64,000 nt of DNA from Winogradskyella sp. (GCA_004211785.1 SHBX01000008.1:1-64000), one strand, 5' to 3'. Shown: positions 18,406 to 27,302, numbered from the stretch's first letter. Numbers and translations: made by a program. The notes: generated from the letters alone by a model not told the origin.

Positions 18406-18982
18406 TTTAAATGCAGATTATTGGGAAAACAGATACCAAAACCAAAATACCAGCTGGGACATTGGAGAAATATCAAATCCTATTAAAAAATATATTGACC
18501 AAATTTCTGATAAAGACATCAAAATTTTAATTCCTGGTGCTGGGAACAGTTACGAAGCTGAACACTTATGGCAATCTGGTTTTAAGAACATATATGTCTT
18601 AGATATTGCCGAAAGCCCCTTAAAGAATTTGAAAATTAGAATTCCTGATTTTCCAAATGAGCAATGTTTACTTATGGATTTTTTTGATTTAAATATGAAA
18701 TTTGATTTAATCCTAGAACAAACATTCTTTTGTGCATTAAATCCAAGTTTACGTGAACATTATGTCGCAAAAACGAATAATTTGCTTAATGAAAAAAGTA
18801 AACTAACTGGGTTACTCTTTGATTTTGAATTAACCGAGAAAGGTCCACCGTTTGGTGGAGATAAGAAATCCTATGAGGAATTATTTCAAAATAGCTTTAA
18901 AATTAAAACACTAGAATCCGCATACAATTCTATAGAAGATAGAAAAGATAAAGAACTCTTTTTTATATTTGAAAAAAAGTGA
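18392..18982 (+). CDS. TPMT-like SAM-dependent methyltransferase
   Basis: A 196-residue methyltransferase of the thiopurine S-methyltransferase family. The N terminus NADYWENRYQNQNTSWDIGE is the family signature. The SAM-binding motif is ILIPGAGNSYEAEHL, followed by VLDIAESPL (acidic end of strand 2) and an FDLILEQTFFCAL segment. Such proteins methylate small thiols or halides; the substrate is unknown. It overlaps the S4 gene by 14 bases and ends in the GTGA shared with the next frame. Confidence 0.88.
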   Translation: MKKNNLNADYWENRYQNQNTSWDIGEISNPIKKYIDQISDKDIKILIPGAGNSYEAEHLWQSGFKNIYVLDIAESPLKNLKIRIPDFPNEQCLLMDFFDLNMKFDLILEQTFFCALNPSLREHYVAKTNNLLNEKSKLTGLLFDFELTEKGPPFGGDKKSYEELFQNSFKIKTLESAYNSIEDRKDKELFFIFEKK

Positions 18983-18984
18983 AC

Positions 18985-19488
18985 ATGACTACAGAGAAAA
19001 ACACCATTCTTAACCATCAAGAAATTCAGCATAAAATAAAACGCATTGCTTATCAGATATATGAGAGTAATGTTAACGAGGAAGAATTAATTATTGCGGG
19101 TATTGAAAAAAATGGATTTCTGTTAGCAAAAAAAATAAAATCTACTTTAGATAAAATATCAAAAATTAATAGTACACTTTGCAAGGTAGTGATTGATAAA
19201 AAGTCACCTCTGAGCAATATCAGTACATCTATAAATCCTGAAGACTACAGCAACAAATCTATTGTACTTGTAGATGATGTTTTAAATTCTGGAAGTACCT
19301 TAATGTATGGTGTTAGGCATTTTCTAAGTGTACCAATAAAACAGTTTAAAACTGCGGTTTTAGTTAATAGAAACCACAAGAAATTTCCTGTAAAAGCAGA
19401 TTTTAAAGGCATATCATTATCAACATCACTAAAAGAGCATGTAAATGTGAATTTAAGTAAGCAACCATATGAGGCTTACCTAGACTAA
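18985..19488 (+). CDS. Phosphoribosyltransferase (PyrR-like)
   Basis: A type I phosphoribosyltransferase of about 167 residues. The PRPP-binding motif is IVLVDDVLNSGSTL. The N-terminal part (ILNHQEIQHKIKRIAYQIYESN) resembles PyrR, the uracil phosphoribosyltransferase and pyrimidine regulator. I chose the ATG at 18985. A GTG at 18979 overlapping the previous stop (GTGA) is possible and adds two residues. Nothing nearby looks like a PyrR target, so an enzymatic or salvage role is equally likely. Its last nine bases overlap the convergent aroK gene. Confidence 0.85.
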   Translation: MTTEKNTILNHQEIQHKIKRIAYQIYESNVNEEELIIAGIEKNGFLLAKKIKSTLDKISKINSTLCKVVIDKKSPLSNISTSINPEDYSNKSIVLVDDVLNSGSTLMYGVRHFLSVPIKQFKTAVLVNRNHKKFPVKADFKGISLSTSLKEHVNVNLSKQPYEAYLD

Positions 19489-20001
19489 TTTAAATACTAT
19501 TTGCTCTACAATTTCTGATACTGTTTGTCCGTTTGTTGCAATTTGATAATTACTTCTTGAATAAAATGCAGATCGTTCAAATAAGTGTTTTCCAATAAAC
19601 TCGGTCAAATGCTCTTTAGAGTTCATATGACTTATCAAAGGTCTTTTATGTTTTTCGGGCCAAAGTCTATTTAATAATTCTGGGATAGATGTTTTTAAAT
19701 AAAATGATTTAACACTCTCATCATTTATAATCAAATTCATATTATTTCCATAGCACGGTGTACCTCCACCAAGTGATAAAACAATTTTAATTTTTGAGGA
19801 TAAGATGCCCTTTAAATATTCCGTCTCTTTTTTTCTAAAATAAATCTCTCCTTTTTGATTAAATATTTCTGGGATTGGCATGTTTTCTTTCTCTGCTAAA
19901 AAATCATCTAAGTCAACAAAATCATAATCTAAAATCGTAGCCAATTCTCTTCCAATTGTAGATTTTCCTGACCCCATATAACCTGCTAAAACTATAATCA
20001 T
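19480..20001 (-). CDS. aroK: Shikimate kinase
   Basis: Phosphorylates shikimate in the route to chorismate. The 173 residues have Walker A GYMGSGKST (7-15), the shikimate-binding DLDDFL and RKKE segments, GGGTPCYGNN, and the lid Arg in KHKRPL. Length and order match the family. It converges on the phosphoribosyltransferase gene with a nine-base overlap of coding regions and no visible terminator between them. Confidence 0.95.
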   Translation of the reverse strand: MIIVLAGYMGSGKSTIGRELATILDYDFVDLDDFLAEKENMPIPEIFNQKGEIYFRKKETEYLKGILSSKIKIVLSLGGGTPCYGNNMNLIINDESVKSFYLKTSIPELLNRLWPEKHKRPLISHMNSKEHLTEFIGKHLFERSAFYSRSNYQIATNGQTVSEIVEQIVFKLV

Positions 20002-20076
20002 ATCTGCTTATAAATTGATTGTGAAACACCTAGCTTGGTACCATACAAAAAAACAAAAAAATATATAAAAAAAGCA

Positions 20077-20106
20077 TTGTTTTATTAATTAAACATTTTA
20101 TATTTG
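20077..20106 (+). promoter_or_regulatory. tRNA-Lys promoter
   Basis: TTG (20077-20079), 19 bases, then TATATTTG (20099-20106) followed by CACCC. This is the consensus Bacteroidota promoter. Initiation near 20111 would give a leader of about 20 bases before the mature tRNA at 20133. Confidence 0.75.
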
Positions 20107-20132
20107 CACCCTCATTTAGAGAAACAAATAAT

Positions 20133-20205
20133 GACTTGGTAGCTCAGTTGGTAGAGCATCTCCCTTTTAAGGAGAGGGTCCTGGGTTCGAGCCCCAGCCA
20201 AGTCA
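20133..20205 (+). tRNA. tRNA-Lys (TTT)
   Basis: A full cloverleaf can be drawn. The acceptor GACTTGG pairs with CCAAGTC, the D arm is in AGCTCAGTTGGTAGAGC, the anticodon stem is TCTCC/GGAGA with loop CTTTTAA (anticodon TTT), and the T arm is CTGGGTTCGAGCCCCAG. The discriminator is A and CCA is not encoded. Confidence 0.97.
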
Positions 20206-20206
20206 C

Positions 20207-20240
20207 AAAAAGTTAAGCAATAATGCTTAACTTTTTTTTT
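20207..20240 (+). terminator. Terminator after tRNA-Lys
   Basis: AAGTTAAGCA, loop ATAA, TGCTTAACTT and a T run directly after the tRNA. It separates tRNA-Lys from tRNA-Leu. Confidence 0.88.
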
Positions 20241-20259
20241 ATATTTACATCTTATTTTT

Positions 20260-20345
20260 GCGCACGTGGCGGAATTGGTAGACGCGCTGGCTTGAGGGGC
20301 CAGTGACCGTTTTAGGTCGTGGAAGTTCGAGTCTTCTCGTGCGCA
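20260..20345 (+). tRNA. tRNA-Leu (GAG)
   Basis: An 86-base class II tRNA with a long variable arm. The acceptor GCGCACG pairs with CGTGCGC. The anticodon stem CTGGC/GCCAG holds loop TTGAGGG (anticodon GAG). The variable arm is around TGACCGTTTTAGGTCGT, and the T arm is GGAAGTTCGAGTCTTC. The discriminator is A and CCA is not encoded. A TATTTTTG box ends exactly on the first base of the mature tRNA. Confidence 0.96.
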
Positions 20346-20417
20346 CAATTATATTTACTGTTGCACATACAAAAAAATTAGATGTCTTAAAAAGACAGAC
20401 TAATGATTTAAAATAAT

Positions 20418-22745
20418 CTACATTAAAATCAATTTTGTAGTGTGCTCAAAATCAACACCATTGATATGAAGTATATAAACTCCAGAAGTTAAAAATCTTG
20501 CGTCTAATTCAATTTCAGGATTTAATTTTAAAGAATTTTTATAGACGCTTTGTCCAAATAAATTATAAATTTCAAAATTTGCCTCCCCAAACTTATATTC
20601 CTGAAAATGAATATTAATCAACCCTCTTGAAGGGTTTGGGAAAATATTTATCGTTTGCGAAAAAGAGTTATCGCTTACACTTAAAGTGTTAAAGTTAGTT
20701 AATACAGACCACTCACTTGTAGAACAGTTTCCACAATCACTTCTAACATAGACATCGTAGCTTGTAGTATCGGATAGTCCTGTTAGGGTTACTTGAGTTT
20801 CAGTATTACTTTCAATGGTGTCAACTGGGTCTAGTAATGGTTTTCCTAAAATTTCTAACTGGGCAAGAAAAATATTTGGCGGAAATAATAATGAGGGCGT
20901 TTTAGTTTCATGCCAATAATCTGATTGATTAATAACACTGGTCTCACATGTTTCTAAACCAACAACAACAGATGCAATATCTGGGTCTGGACCACTATAG
21001 GTTTGGTCTGTTGTTGCCTTAATATTCCACCAGTAAGAATCTGGGTGATTGCCTCTGTAAGTACCTCTTCCCGACTCTGGAGTTGCTTCACCTAAATCAA
21101 TTTCCGTAAACGTATTATCAGATGTACTTCCACCGTGGTCATCGATTTGCATATCAGCTCCTCTAACTCTAGAAATAACATTGTTTTTTGCTTCACTGTT
21201 AAAACCTATATTATGTTCATACTCATCAGTTCCTCTAAACTCAACATCATGGACTACATTTCGAGGACTCGTGATTTTTATTCCATTATGTCCTGCGTAT
21301 CCTAAATCACCACCACCTGGAACCACTCTTTGTGGATAATTATCAAACTCTACATTTATAATAGATATATAACTTGACGATCTAATTAAAACTCCGTTAT
21401 CACAATTCTTTATCAAAACATTTTTAATCCAACTATCTCTTAAGCCTCTAAATTCAATTGCGTTAGAGCCATAGCTTGAAAAATGTCCTTCACTATTTGG
21501 TATTTCTGGGAATTCGAAGGTAAGATTCTCAATACTTCTATGAGTGGTATTCCCATTTCCGCTGAAAATATTATAATCACCATCTACTTTAAAAAAACCA
21601 TTCCAATTAGTATACTCATTACTAGCACCTAGTGCTTCCCTTAGTCCAAAAGGAAAATTCAAAATAGTTTGGTACATATCTTCACCACGTATCACAATAT
21701 TGTTCTTATCTATAATAATTTGATCTGTAATTCTATATATACCATTTGGAAGATATACTGCATGGTTAGGTGCACAAGCTGCTATGGCATCTTTAATGGC
21801 CTGAGTATCGTCATTAATTCCATCTCCAACAGCACCATGATCTTCCACTACATTTTCACCAATTGGCCAGTCACTAGCATTAGGTATTGCAACAGATCCA
21901 TTAAGATAACCTGCTTGAGTGATGTCAGGAAGCTGACCACTAGAATCCCATAATTGACCATCAACACCCCATAAATCAGAATATTGTATAGAACCACCAG
22001 TTACTAAATTACCAGTTGGTACTGTTGTCGCATCTGGGACAGACCCATCTTCAATAATGACATAATCGTATCCATTTGTTGCCAACGCTTCGGCATCCCA
22101 AGATAAATCTGCTGAGGATGTTGTTATATTAGTAACAGAAAGGTTTGTTGGTGCTATGCAAATAGGAGAAAGTGTCGTAAAGCTTTCAACTAAAGACCAA
22201 TCACTTAAGATACCTGTTCCGCAGTTTGTTCTAACATATACGTCATATAAGGTGCCAGAATTCAGTCCATCTATAGTGGTAGAAGTTACACCTGTAGCAA
22301 TGCTTCCTGTAGGACTAGTTGATGAATCAGGTGTAGAACCATCAGTAATTAAAACATACTGATAACCTTCTGTTTCTGAGGTTGAAGCGCTCCAAGTTAA
22401 GAGTGCATCGGTTTGTGTTATACTTGATACTGATACATTTGATGGCACAAAGCAATCCATCAAGTTATTAAAATCTTTTTCTTTAAAATTTACAGAACTA
22501 GATACTGCTGAATCCATATATAATGTTACGGCAAGTGTTCCAAGTTCAATAGAAGTGCTCTTAAATTTATAATTATAGCTCAAACAATAAGAATCAAAGC
22601 TAATTAATGGGTTTTTATCTGTTGTGAAAATCGATTCCAAAAAGATTATATCCAATTGATTATTGGAATGTAAAAGATTAATCGAGAATGTTTGAGTTTG
22701 AAAAACTAAAAAAAAGAATGTGAGGTATCTGTACAAATTTTTCAT
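20418..22745 (-). CDS. T9SS-exported protein, beta-helix nested in FN3 domain
   Basis: A 775-residue secreted protein with a signal peptide (about 1-21). A fibronectin type III domain covers about 99-193. A second FN3 begins at about 199 (APTNLSVTNITTSSADLSW) and stops after PTGNLVTGG (251). A pectate-lyase-like parallel beta-helix occupies about 296-600 (VVEDHGAVGDGINDDTQAI is the family's start motif, with rungs such as GVLIRSSSYISIINVEF). FN3 sequence resumes at about 647 (TETQVTLTGLSDTTSYDVYVRSDCG), matching the second half of domain one. The type A T9SS sorting domain is about 698-775 (NIFPNPSRG ... LTSGVYILHI). It is probably a surface or secreted polysaccharide-binding or -cleaving protein; catalytic residues cannot be assigned. 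Confidence 0.88.
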   Translation of the reverse strand: MKNLYRYLTFFFLVFQTQTFSINLLHSNNQLDIIFLESIFTTDKNPLISFDSYCLSYNYKFKSTSIELGTLAVTLYMDSAVSSSVNFKEKDFNNLMDCFVPSNVSVSSITQTDALLTWSASTSETEGYQYVLITDGSTPDSSTSPTGSIATGVTSTTIDGLNSGTLYDVYVRTNCGTGILSDWSLVESFTTLSPICIAPTNLSVTNITTSSADLSWDAEALATNGYDYVIIEDGSVPDATTVPTGNLVTGGSIQYSDLWGVDGQLWDSSGQLPDITQAGYLNGSVAIPNASDWPIGENVVEDHGAVGDGINDDTQAIKDAIAACAPNHAVYLPNGIYRITDQIIIDKNNIVIRGEDMYQTILNFPFGLREALGASNEYTNWNGFFKVDGDYNIFSGNGNTTHRSIENLTFEFPEIPNSEGHFSSYGSNAIEFRGLRDSWIKNVLIKNCDNGVLIRSSSYISIINVEFDNYPQRVVPGGGDLGYAGHNGIKITSPRNVVHDVEFRGTDEYEHNIGFNSEAKNNVISRVRGADMQIDDHGGSTSDNTFTEIDLGEATPESGRGTYRGNHPDSYWWNIKATTDQTYSGPDPDIASVVVGLETCETSVINQSDYWHETKTPSLLFPPNIFLAQLEILGKPLLDPVDTIESNTETQVTLTGLSDTTSYDVYVRSDCGNCSTSEWSVLTNFNTLSVSDNSFSQTINIFPNPSRGLINIHFQEYKFGEANFEIYNLFGQSVYKNSLKLNPEIELDARFLTSGVYILHINGVDFEHTTKLILM

Positions 22746-23127
22746 GATAATTTTTAGTTAACTACTATAAATATTGCTTTGTTGATTTTGAAACAAACTA
22801 GTAAAGAGTTGTCTGTTCTTTGAGAAAAAATCACATCGAGAACTATATTAACATCTAAAATTCTTATTCTCAATACAAATTTCACTCAAGATTGAAGAAT
22901 TTCATTAAAATACAAAACAACTATGGTAGTTATATATCTGAAATATTTGGGTTACAATTATTAATAGTTAAATGAATATAAATATTTTAATACAAAACGT
23001 AAAAATTAATCTGTTGAAAGACAATAGATTTCTGTTTAAAAGTATATAAATTATTAATAATTTATGTTAAATACATAGTGAGTTTTAACATAAAAACTTA
23101 TTTTTGTTTAATGATTATTTGTAATTC
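22746..23127. other. Divergent intergenic region, carotenoid operon control
   Basis: A 382-base AT-rich region without a gene between the leftward T9SS-protein gene and the rightward carotenoid operon. It contains a TATTTTTG -7 box at 23099-23106 for the operon and an eight-base dyad at 23064-23091 over the expected -33 region. I see no other feature. Confidence 0.5.
23064..23091 (+). promoter_or_regulatory. Candidate operator of carotenoid operon
   Basis: ATGTTAAA (23064-23071) and TTTAACAT (23084-23091) form a perfect inverted repeat with a 12-base spacer. It ends seven bases before the TATTTTTG -7 box (23099-23106), over the place where a -33 element should be. That position suits repression by the MerR-type protein encoded just downstream, which would then be autoregulated. 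No good TTTG element is visible, which also fits a regulated promoter. Confidence 0.45.
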
Positions 23128-24030
23128 ATGAACAATTTAAAAAATAAGTTCAGCATAAAAGATTTAGAAAATCTTACAGGGATTAAAGCACACACTATAA
23201 GAATATGGGAAAAACGCTATAATCTACTTTCTCCTAAAAGGACAGACACTAACATTAGATATTACGATTTAGCAAGTTTTCAAAAACTACTTAATGTTAG
23301 TTATCTTAATAATAATGGTTACAAAATATCAAAAATAGCGACTCTTAAATCCGATGAGATACCAAATTTAGTCAGAGATATTGCATCACAAACAAACTTA
23401 GAGAGCCATGCTATAAATTCTTTTAAGTTGTCAATGCTAAATTTTGACCAAGCTTTGTTTTACAACACATACGAATCGCTTTTAAAAGATAAATCTTTTG
23501 AAAATGTTTTTTATGATGTCTTTATTCCATTATTAACTGAGATTGGTCTCTTGTGGCAAACAGATACTATAACACCTGCACATGAGCATTTTTTAACAAC
23601 ACTTATCCGTCAAAAAGTACTTATTAATACAGAATTTATTCAAGCGGATGCAAAACCAACATCCAAAAAGACATTTGTTCTTTATTTACCAGATAATGAG
23701 ATTCATGAACTTGGTTTAATGTTCTTAAATTATCAAATAGTGGCTCATAATTATCATGCTATATTTTTAGGTCAAAGTGTACCACTAGATAGTCTTAGTG
23801 ATATTTTAAATTATTATGATGACTTAATTTTCTTATCATACTTTACAATAAAACCTTTAAAGGATGAGATTGAGAATTACATTAAAGACTTTGACAAAGT
23901 TATTCTACAATATTCCGATGCTGAGTTTTGGATTTTAGGACAAATGCTAAACAGCTTAGACCTAGATAATTTACCAAATAGAATAAAACCTTTTAAGTCT
24001 ATAAAAGAAGTGGTTTCTCAACTAAATTAA
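23128..24030 (+). CDS. MerR-type regulator with B12-binding (CarH-like) domain
   Basis: A 300-residue transcription factor. The N-terminal MerR DNA-binding domain (about 8-75) has IKDLENLTGIKAHTIRIWEK and NIRYYDLASF. The C-terminal part matches the CarA/CarH architecture. A four-helix cap (about 95-175) carries W143-x9-E153-H154, the W-x9-EH motif that covers the upper face of adenosylcobalamin. A cobalamin-binding fold (about 180-298) has E191-x-H193-x-x-G196, where the His is the lower ligand. In Thermus and Myxococcus such proteins repress carotenoid genes in the dark and release DNA in light. It is two bases upstream of crtI. Light or B12 control here is inferred. Confidence 0.85.
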   Translation: MNNLKNKFSIKDLENLTGIKAHTIRIWEKRYNLLSPKRTDTNIRYYDLASFQKLLNVSYLNNNGYKISKIATLKSDEIPNLVRDIASQTNLESHAINSFKLSMLNFDQALFYNTYESLLKDKSFENVFYDVFIPLLTEIGLLWQTDTITPAHEHFLTTLIRQKVLINTEFIQADAKPTSKKTFVLYLPDNEIHELGLMFLNYQIVAHNYHAIFLGQSVPLDSLSDILNYYDDLIFLSYFTIKPLKDEIENYIKDFDKVILQYSDAEFWILGQMLNSLDLDNLPNRIKPFKSIKEVVSQLN

Positions 24031-24032
24031 CC

Positions 24033-25493
24033 ATGACAAAAGTTTCCATTATAGGCTCTGGATTTTCATCACTTTCGGCAGCATGTTATCTTGCCAAGGA
24101 AGGTTATGAGGTTAGTATTTATGAAAAAAATGATACTGTCGGCGGGAGAGCGAGACAGATAAAAAAAGAAGGATTCACTTTTGATATCGGACCTAGTTGG
24201 TATTGGATGCCAGATATTTTTGAGAAATTTTTTAATGACTTTGGTAAATCTACTAAAGACTTCTATAAACTAGACAAATTGAGTCCAGCATATAAGATTT
24301 TTTTCAGTGATGATGAAATAACTATAGGAGACACAATGGACAAGATTTGTGATGAGTTTGAGCGTATAGAAACTGGAAGTTCTAAACCTCTCAGAAAATT
24401 TATCTCTCAAGCACAAGAAAACTACGATATAGCTATTAATAAAATTGTTTTAAAACCTGGTCTATCACCATTAGAACTTATTACAAAAGATACAGTTACA
24501 AGAATTGACCAGTTCTTTAAAACCATAAGTAGTCAAGTTCGGAAAAACTTTAAAAATCCTAAACTAATATCAACACTAGAATTTCCAGTATTATTTCTTG
24601 GTGCTAAACCAAGTAAAACACCTTCATTCTATAGTTTTATGAACTTTGCTGATTTTGGTCTTGGCACATGGCACCCAAAAGGCGGAATGTATGAGGTTAT
24701 AAAAGCAATGAGGGATTTAGCAAAAAGCCTAGGTGTTACTATAAACACTAATGCCGCAGTTGAAGAAATAAATGTATTAGAAGGAAGAACCAATGGAATA
24801 GTCGTTAATGGCGAAACTATAATATCTGACTATGTTCTTAGTGGTGCAGACTATTGCCATTCTGAAACACTACTCAAGCCAGAATTTAGACAATACAGTG
24901 ATGCTTATTGGAATAAAAAAATCTTCGCACCATCATCATTGTTATTCTATGTTGGTTTTGACAAAAAATTAAGTAACGTCGAACATCACAACTTATTTTT
25001 TGATACAGATTTTGAAGCTCACGCTGAAGACATCTATGACAATCCCAAATGGCCAGAAAAACCACTATTCTATGTTAATTTCCCTTCAATAACTGATGTA
25101 ACAATGGCTCCAAATAATTGTGAAACTGGTTTTTTTCTTATCCCAATAGCTCCAGATTTAGAAGACACAGAAGAGCTCAGGCAACAATATTTTGATATTA
25201 TTATAGATAGATTTGAAAGAAAAACTGCACAAAAAGTGAGAGATAATATTATCTTTAAGGAGTCTTTTTGTGTTAAAGACTTCAAAAAGGAGTACAATTC
25301 ATATAAAGGAAATGCCTACGGGATGGCTAATACGCTCATGCAAACGGCATTCCTTAGACCCAATTTGAAAAGTAAAAAAGTGAAAAATCTTTATTTTACT
25401 GGACAGTTAACAGTGCCTGGACCTGGCGTACCACCATCAATAATTTCAGGTAAACTTGCAGCTGATTTAATAAAGAAGCATCAATCAAATTAA
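24033..25493 (+). CDS. crtI: Phytoene desaturase
   Basis: FAD enzyme that converts phytoene to lycopene. The 486 residues start with the dinucleotide-binding motif SIIGSGFSSLSAACYLAKEGYEV with E at the strand end. They include GGRARQIKKEGFTFDIGPSWYWMP and end with the CrtI signature LYFTGQLTVPGPGVPPSIISGKLAADLI. Length is normal. It forms an operon with the upstream regulator (two-base gap) and crtB (12-base gap). CrtI-type enzymes do all desaturation steps, so no crtP/crtQ is needed. Confidence 0.96.
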   Translation: MTKVSIIGSGFSSLSAACYLAKEGYEVSIYEKNDTVGGRARQIKKEGFTFDIGPSWYWMPDIFEKFFNDFGKSTKDFYKLDKLSPAYKIFFSDDEITIGDTMDKICDEFERIETGSSKPLRKFISQAQENYDIAINKIVLKPGLSPLELITKDTVTRIDQFFKTISSQVRKNFKNPKLISTLEFPVLFLGAKPSKTPSFYSFMNFADFGLGTWHPKGGMYEVIKAMRDLAKSLGVTINTNAAVEEINVLEGRTNGIVVNGETIISDYVLSGADYCHSETLLKPEFRQYSDAYWNKKIFAPSSLLFYVGFDKKLSNVEHHNLFFDTDFEAHAEDIYDNPKWPEKPLFYVNFPSITDVTMAPNNCETGFFLIPIAPDLEDTEELRQQYFDIIIDRFERKTAQKVRDNIIFKESFCVKDFKKEYNSYKGNAYGMANTLMQTAFLRPNLKSKKVKNLYFTGQLTVPGPGVPPSIISGKLAADLIKKHQSN

Positions 25494-25505
25494 AAATTCA
25501 ATAAG

Positions 25506-26345
25506 ATGAAATCAATCTTCGACAAGGTATCTAGAGAATGTAGTAAGCTAGTAACGACTTCTTACAGCACTTCTTTTTCTATGGCCACAAAAATGCTTTC
25601 AGAAAGTATAAGACAAGATATTTATAACATCTATGGATTTGTACGATTTGCAGATGAAATTGTAGATACTTTTCATGACTATGACAAAAATGTGTTGTTT
25701 GATAAATTTTCTCAAGACTTAGAAGACGCATTAGATATGAAAATTAGCCTCAATCCTATTTTAAATTCATTTCAAGAAACTTATCATAAATATAATATTG
25801 AAAAGCACATGGTAGATGCATTTATGAAAAGTATGCATCAAGACTTATATAAGCAAGATTATCTGACCGATGAAGAATACAAACAGTACATTTATGGTTC
25901 CGCAGATGTCGTTGGTTTAATGTGTTTAAAAGTTTTTGTTAAAGGAGATGACAAAAAATATGAAGAACTTAAAGAATCGGCAATGAGTTTAGGTTCAGCT
26001 TTTCAGAAAGTAAATTTCCTTAGAGATTTAAAAGCAGATTTTGAAGATTTAAGTCGTACATATTTCCCAAATACAGATTTAAACCACTTAGATGAACCTG
26101 CTAAAAAAGCTATAATTAATGATATTGAAAAAGACTTTAAAAAAGGTCTTATAGGTATCAAGAAACTTCCACTTGAAGCACGTTTTGGTGTGTTTATGGC
26201 TTACAGATATTATAGTAAATTATTAGAAAAGCTGAAGAAGACACCAGCTCTTGAAATTAAATCTGCTCGCATTAGAGTTCCGGACTACAAAAAAGTGGAA
26301 CTTTTAACTCGTAGTTATGTGAAATATCAATTAAATTTACTCTAA
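25506..26345 (+). CDS. crtB: Phytoene synthase
   Basis: Joins two geranylgeranyl diphosphates to phytoene. The 279 residues have both Asp-rich substrate/Mg motifs: DEIVD in YGFVRFADEIVDTF and DLKAD in KVNFLRDLKADFEDLSRTYFP, followed by the characteristic Tyr-Phe-Pro. Length matches bacterial squalene/phytoene synthases. It lies between crtI and crtZ in a tight operon. Confidence 0.95.
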   Translation: MKSIFDKVSRECSKLVTTSYSTSFSMATKMLSESIRQDIYNIYGFVRFADEIVDTFHDYDKNVLFDKFSQDLEDALDMKISLNPILNSFQETYHKYNIEKHMVDAFMKSMHQDLYKQDYLTDEEYKQYIYGSADVVGLMCLKVFVKGDDKKYEELKESAMSLGSAFQKVNFLRDLKADFEDLSRTYFPNTDLNHLDEPAKKAIINDIEKDFKKGLIGIKKLPLEARFGVFMAYRYYSKLLEKLKKTPALEIKSARIRVPDYKKVELLTRSYVKYQLNLL

Positions 26346-26358
26346 AATTTAGCCCCAA

Positions 26359-26805
26359 ATGCAAATACTTTTTTGGACACTTATTTTCTTCGGAACATTT
26401 TTTATAATGGAATTTAATGCTTGGTTTACGCACAAGTATATCATGCATGGTTTTTTATGGAGTTTGCACAAAGACCATCATCACAAAGACCATGATAGCT
26501 GGTTTGAGCGTAATGATGCTTTCTTTATTTTTTACGCCGTAGTAAGTATGGTATGCTTTTATTTGTGGAGTTATGAAGGTGTTTGGTTCACTCTACCAAT
26601 AGGCTTAGGTATTTTAGCCTATGGAATTGCATACTTTATAGTCCATGATATTTTTATCCATCAACGTTTTAAGTGGCTACGAAATATTGACAATAAATAT
26701 GCTCGTGGTGTGAGACGTGCTCACAAAATACATCACAAACATTTAGGCAAGCATAAAGGCGAAAACTTTGGAATGCTTATTGTGCCTTGGAAGTATTTTA
26801 AATAA
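26359..26805 (+). CDS. crtZ: Beta-carotene hydroxylase
   Basis: Di-iron membrane hydroxylase of the fatty-acid-hydroxylase superfamily. It adds 3-OH groups to beta-ionone rings, giving zeaxanthin. The 148 residues carry the four His boxes: HKYIMHG, HKDHHHKDHD, HDIFIHQR and HKIHHKHLGKH. Helices lie between them. It is the last gene of the crt operon. The convergent gene at 26806 begins on the very next base, with no terminator between them. Confidence 0.94.
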   Translation: MQILFWTLIFFGTFFIMEFNAWFTHKYIMHGFLWSLHKDHHHKDHDSWFERNDAFFIFYAVVSMVCFYLWSYEGVWFTLPIGLGILAYGIAYFIVHDIFIHQRFKWLRNIDNKYARGVRRAHKIHHKHLGKHKGENFGMLIVPWKYFK

Positions 26806-27276
26806 TTAGTCTTTATTCTTTGGTTTAATATATTTAATGTCTTTTAATTTAACTGAACCCACTACTATACCATCTTCATTAGAATTAATTCCTGTTATTC
26901 TAGATAATTTCTTGAATTCAAAATAATACGGTTTAACAAACTGTTCAGTGTCAATTACTATAATATTCTTTTTTAAAGAATATTCTATAGTTATTGCTAA
27001 ATGATTTGGACTAAAGGCAGTTATAACTAAAAACCTATCATTGTATATTTGAAATATACTATGTTCGAATTTATCTTTTAAAGTTAGAACTAAGTTATCC
27101 TTATAAAAAACCTTATCCTTAACTTTCTTTAAATGAAATTTTAACACTATTAACGTAGAGTCATTCTCATAGAAAGCATTTTCAATATCTCTAAGAGTTT
27201 CAATTTTTTCAATAGATTGACTAAAAACTGAAAGGTTAAAAACTAATATTACTAATGAAACTAATAAGTTCTTCAT
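26806..27276 (-). CDS. Unknown secreted protein
   Basis: A 156-residue protein with a signal peptide (MKNLLVSLVILVFNLSVFSQ) and a lysine-rich mature part predicted to be mostly beta strands. I do not recognise a family. It has no cysteine and no membrane segment after the signal. It lies 26 bases downstream of the TlpA-like gene on the same strand and is probably co-transcribed. Its stop codon touches the stop codon of crtZ. Confidence 0.75.
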   Translation of the reverse strand: MKNLLVSLVILVFNLSVFSQSIEKIETLRDIENAFYENDSTLIVLKFHLKKVKDKVFYKDNLVLTLKDKFEHSIFQIYNDRFLVITAFSPNHLAITIEYSLKKNIIVIDTEQFVKPYYFEFKKLSRITGINSNEDGIVVGSVKLKDIKYIKPKNKD

Positions 27277-27302
27277 ATTTGAATAATTATAACTAAATAT
27301 AA

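Noticed and set aside
20112..20348. Minus-strand open frame across the tRNA genes
   Set aside because: It reads through two well-formed tRNAs and a terminator; such frames are a common artefact.
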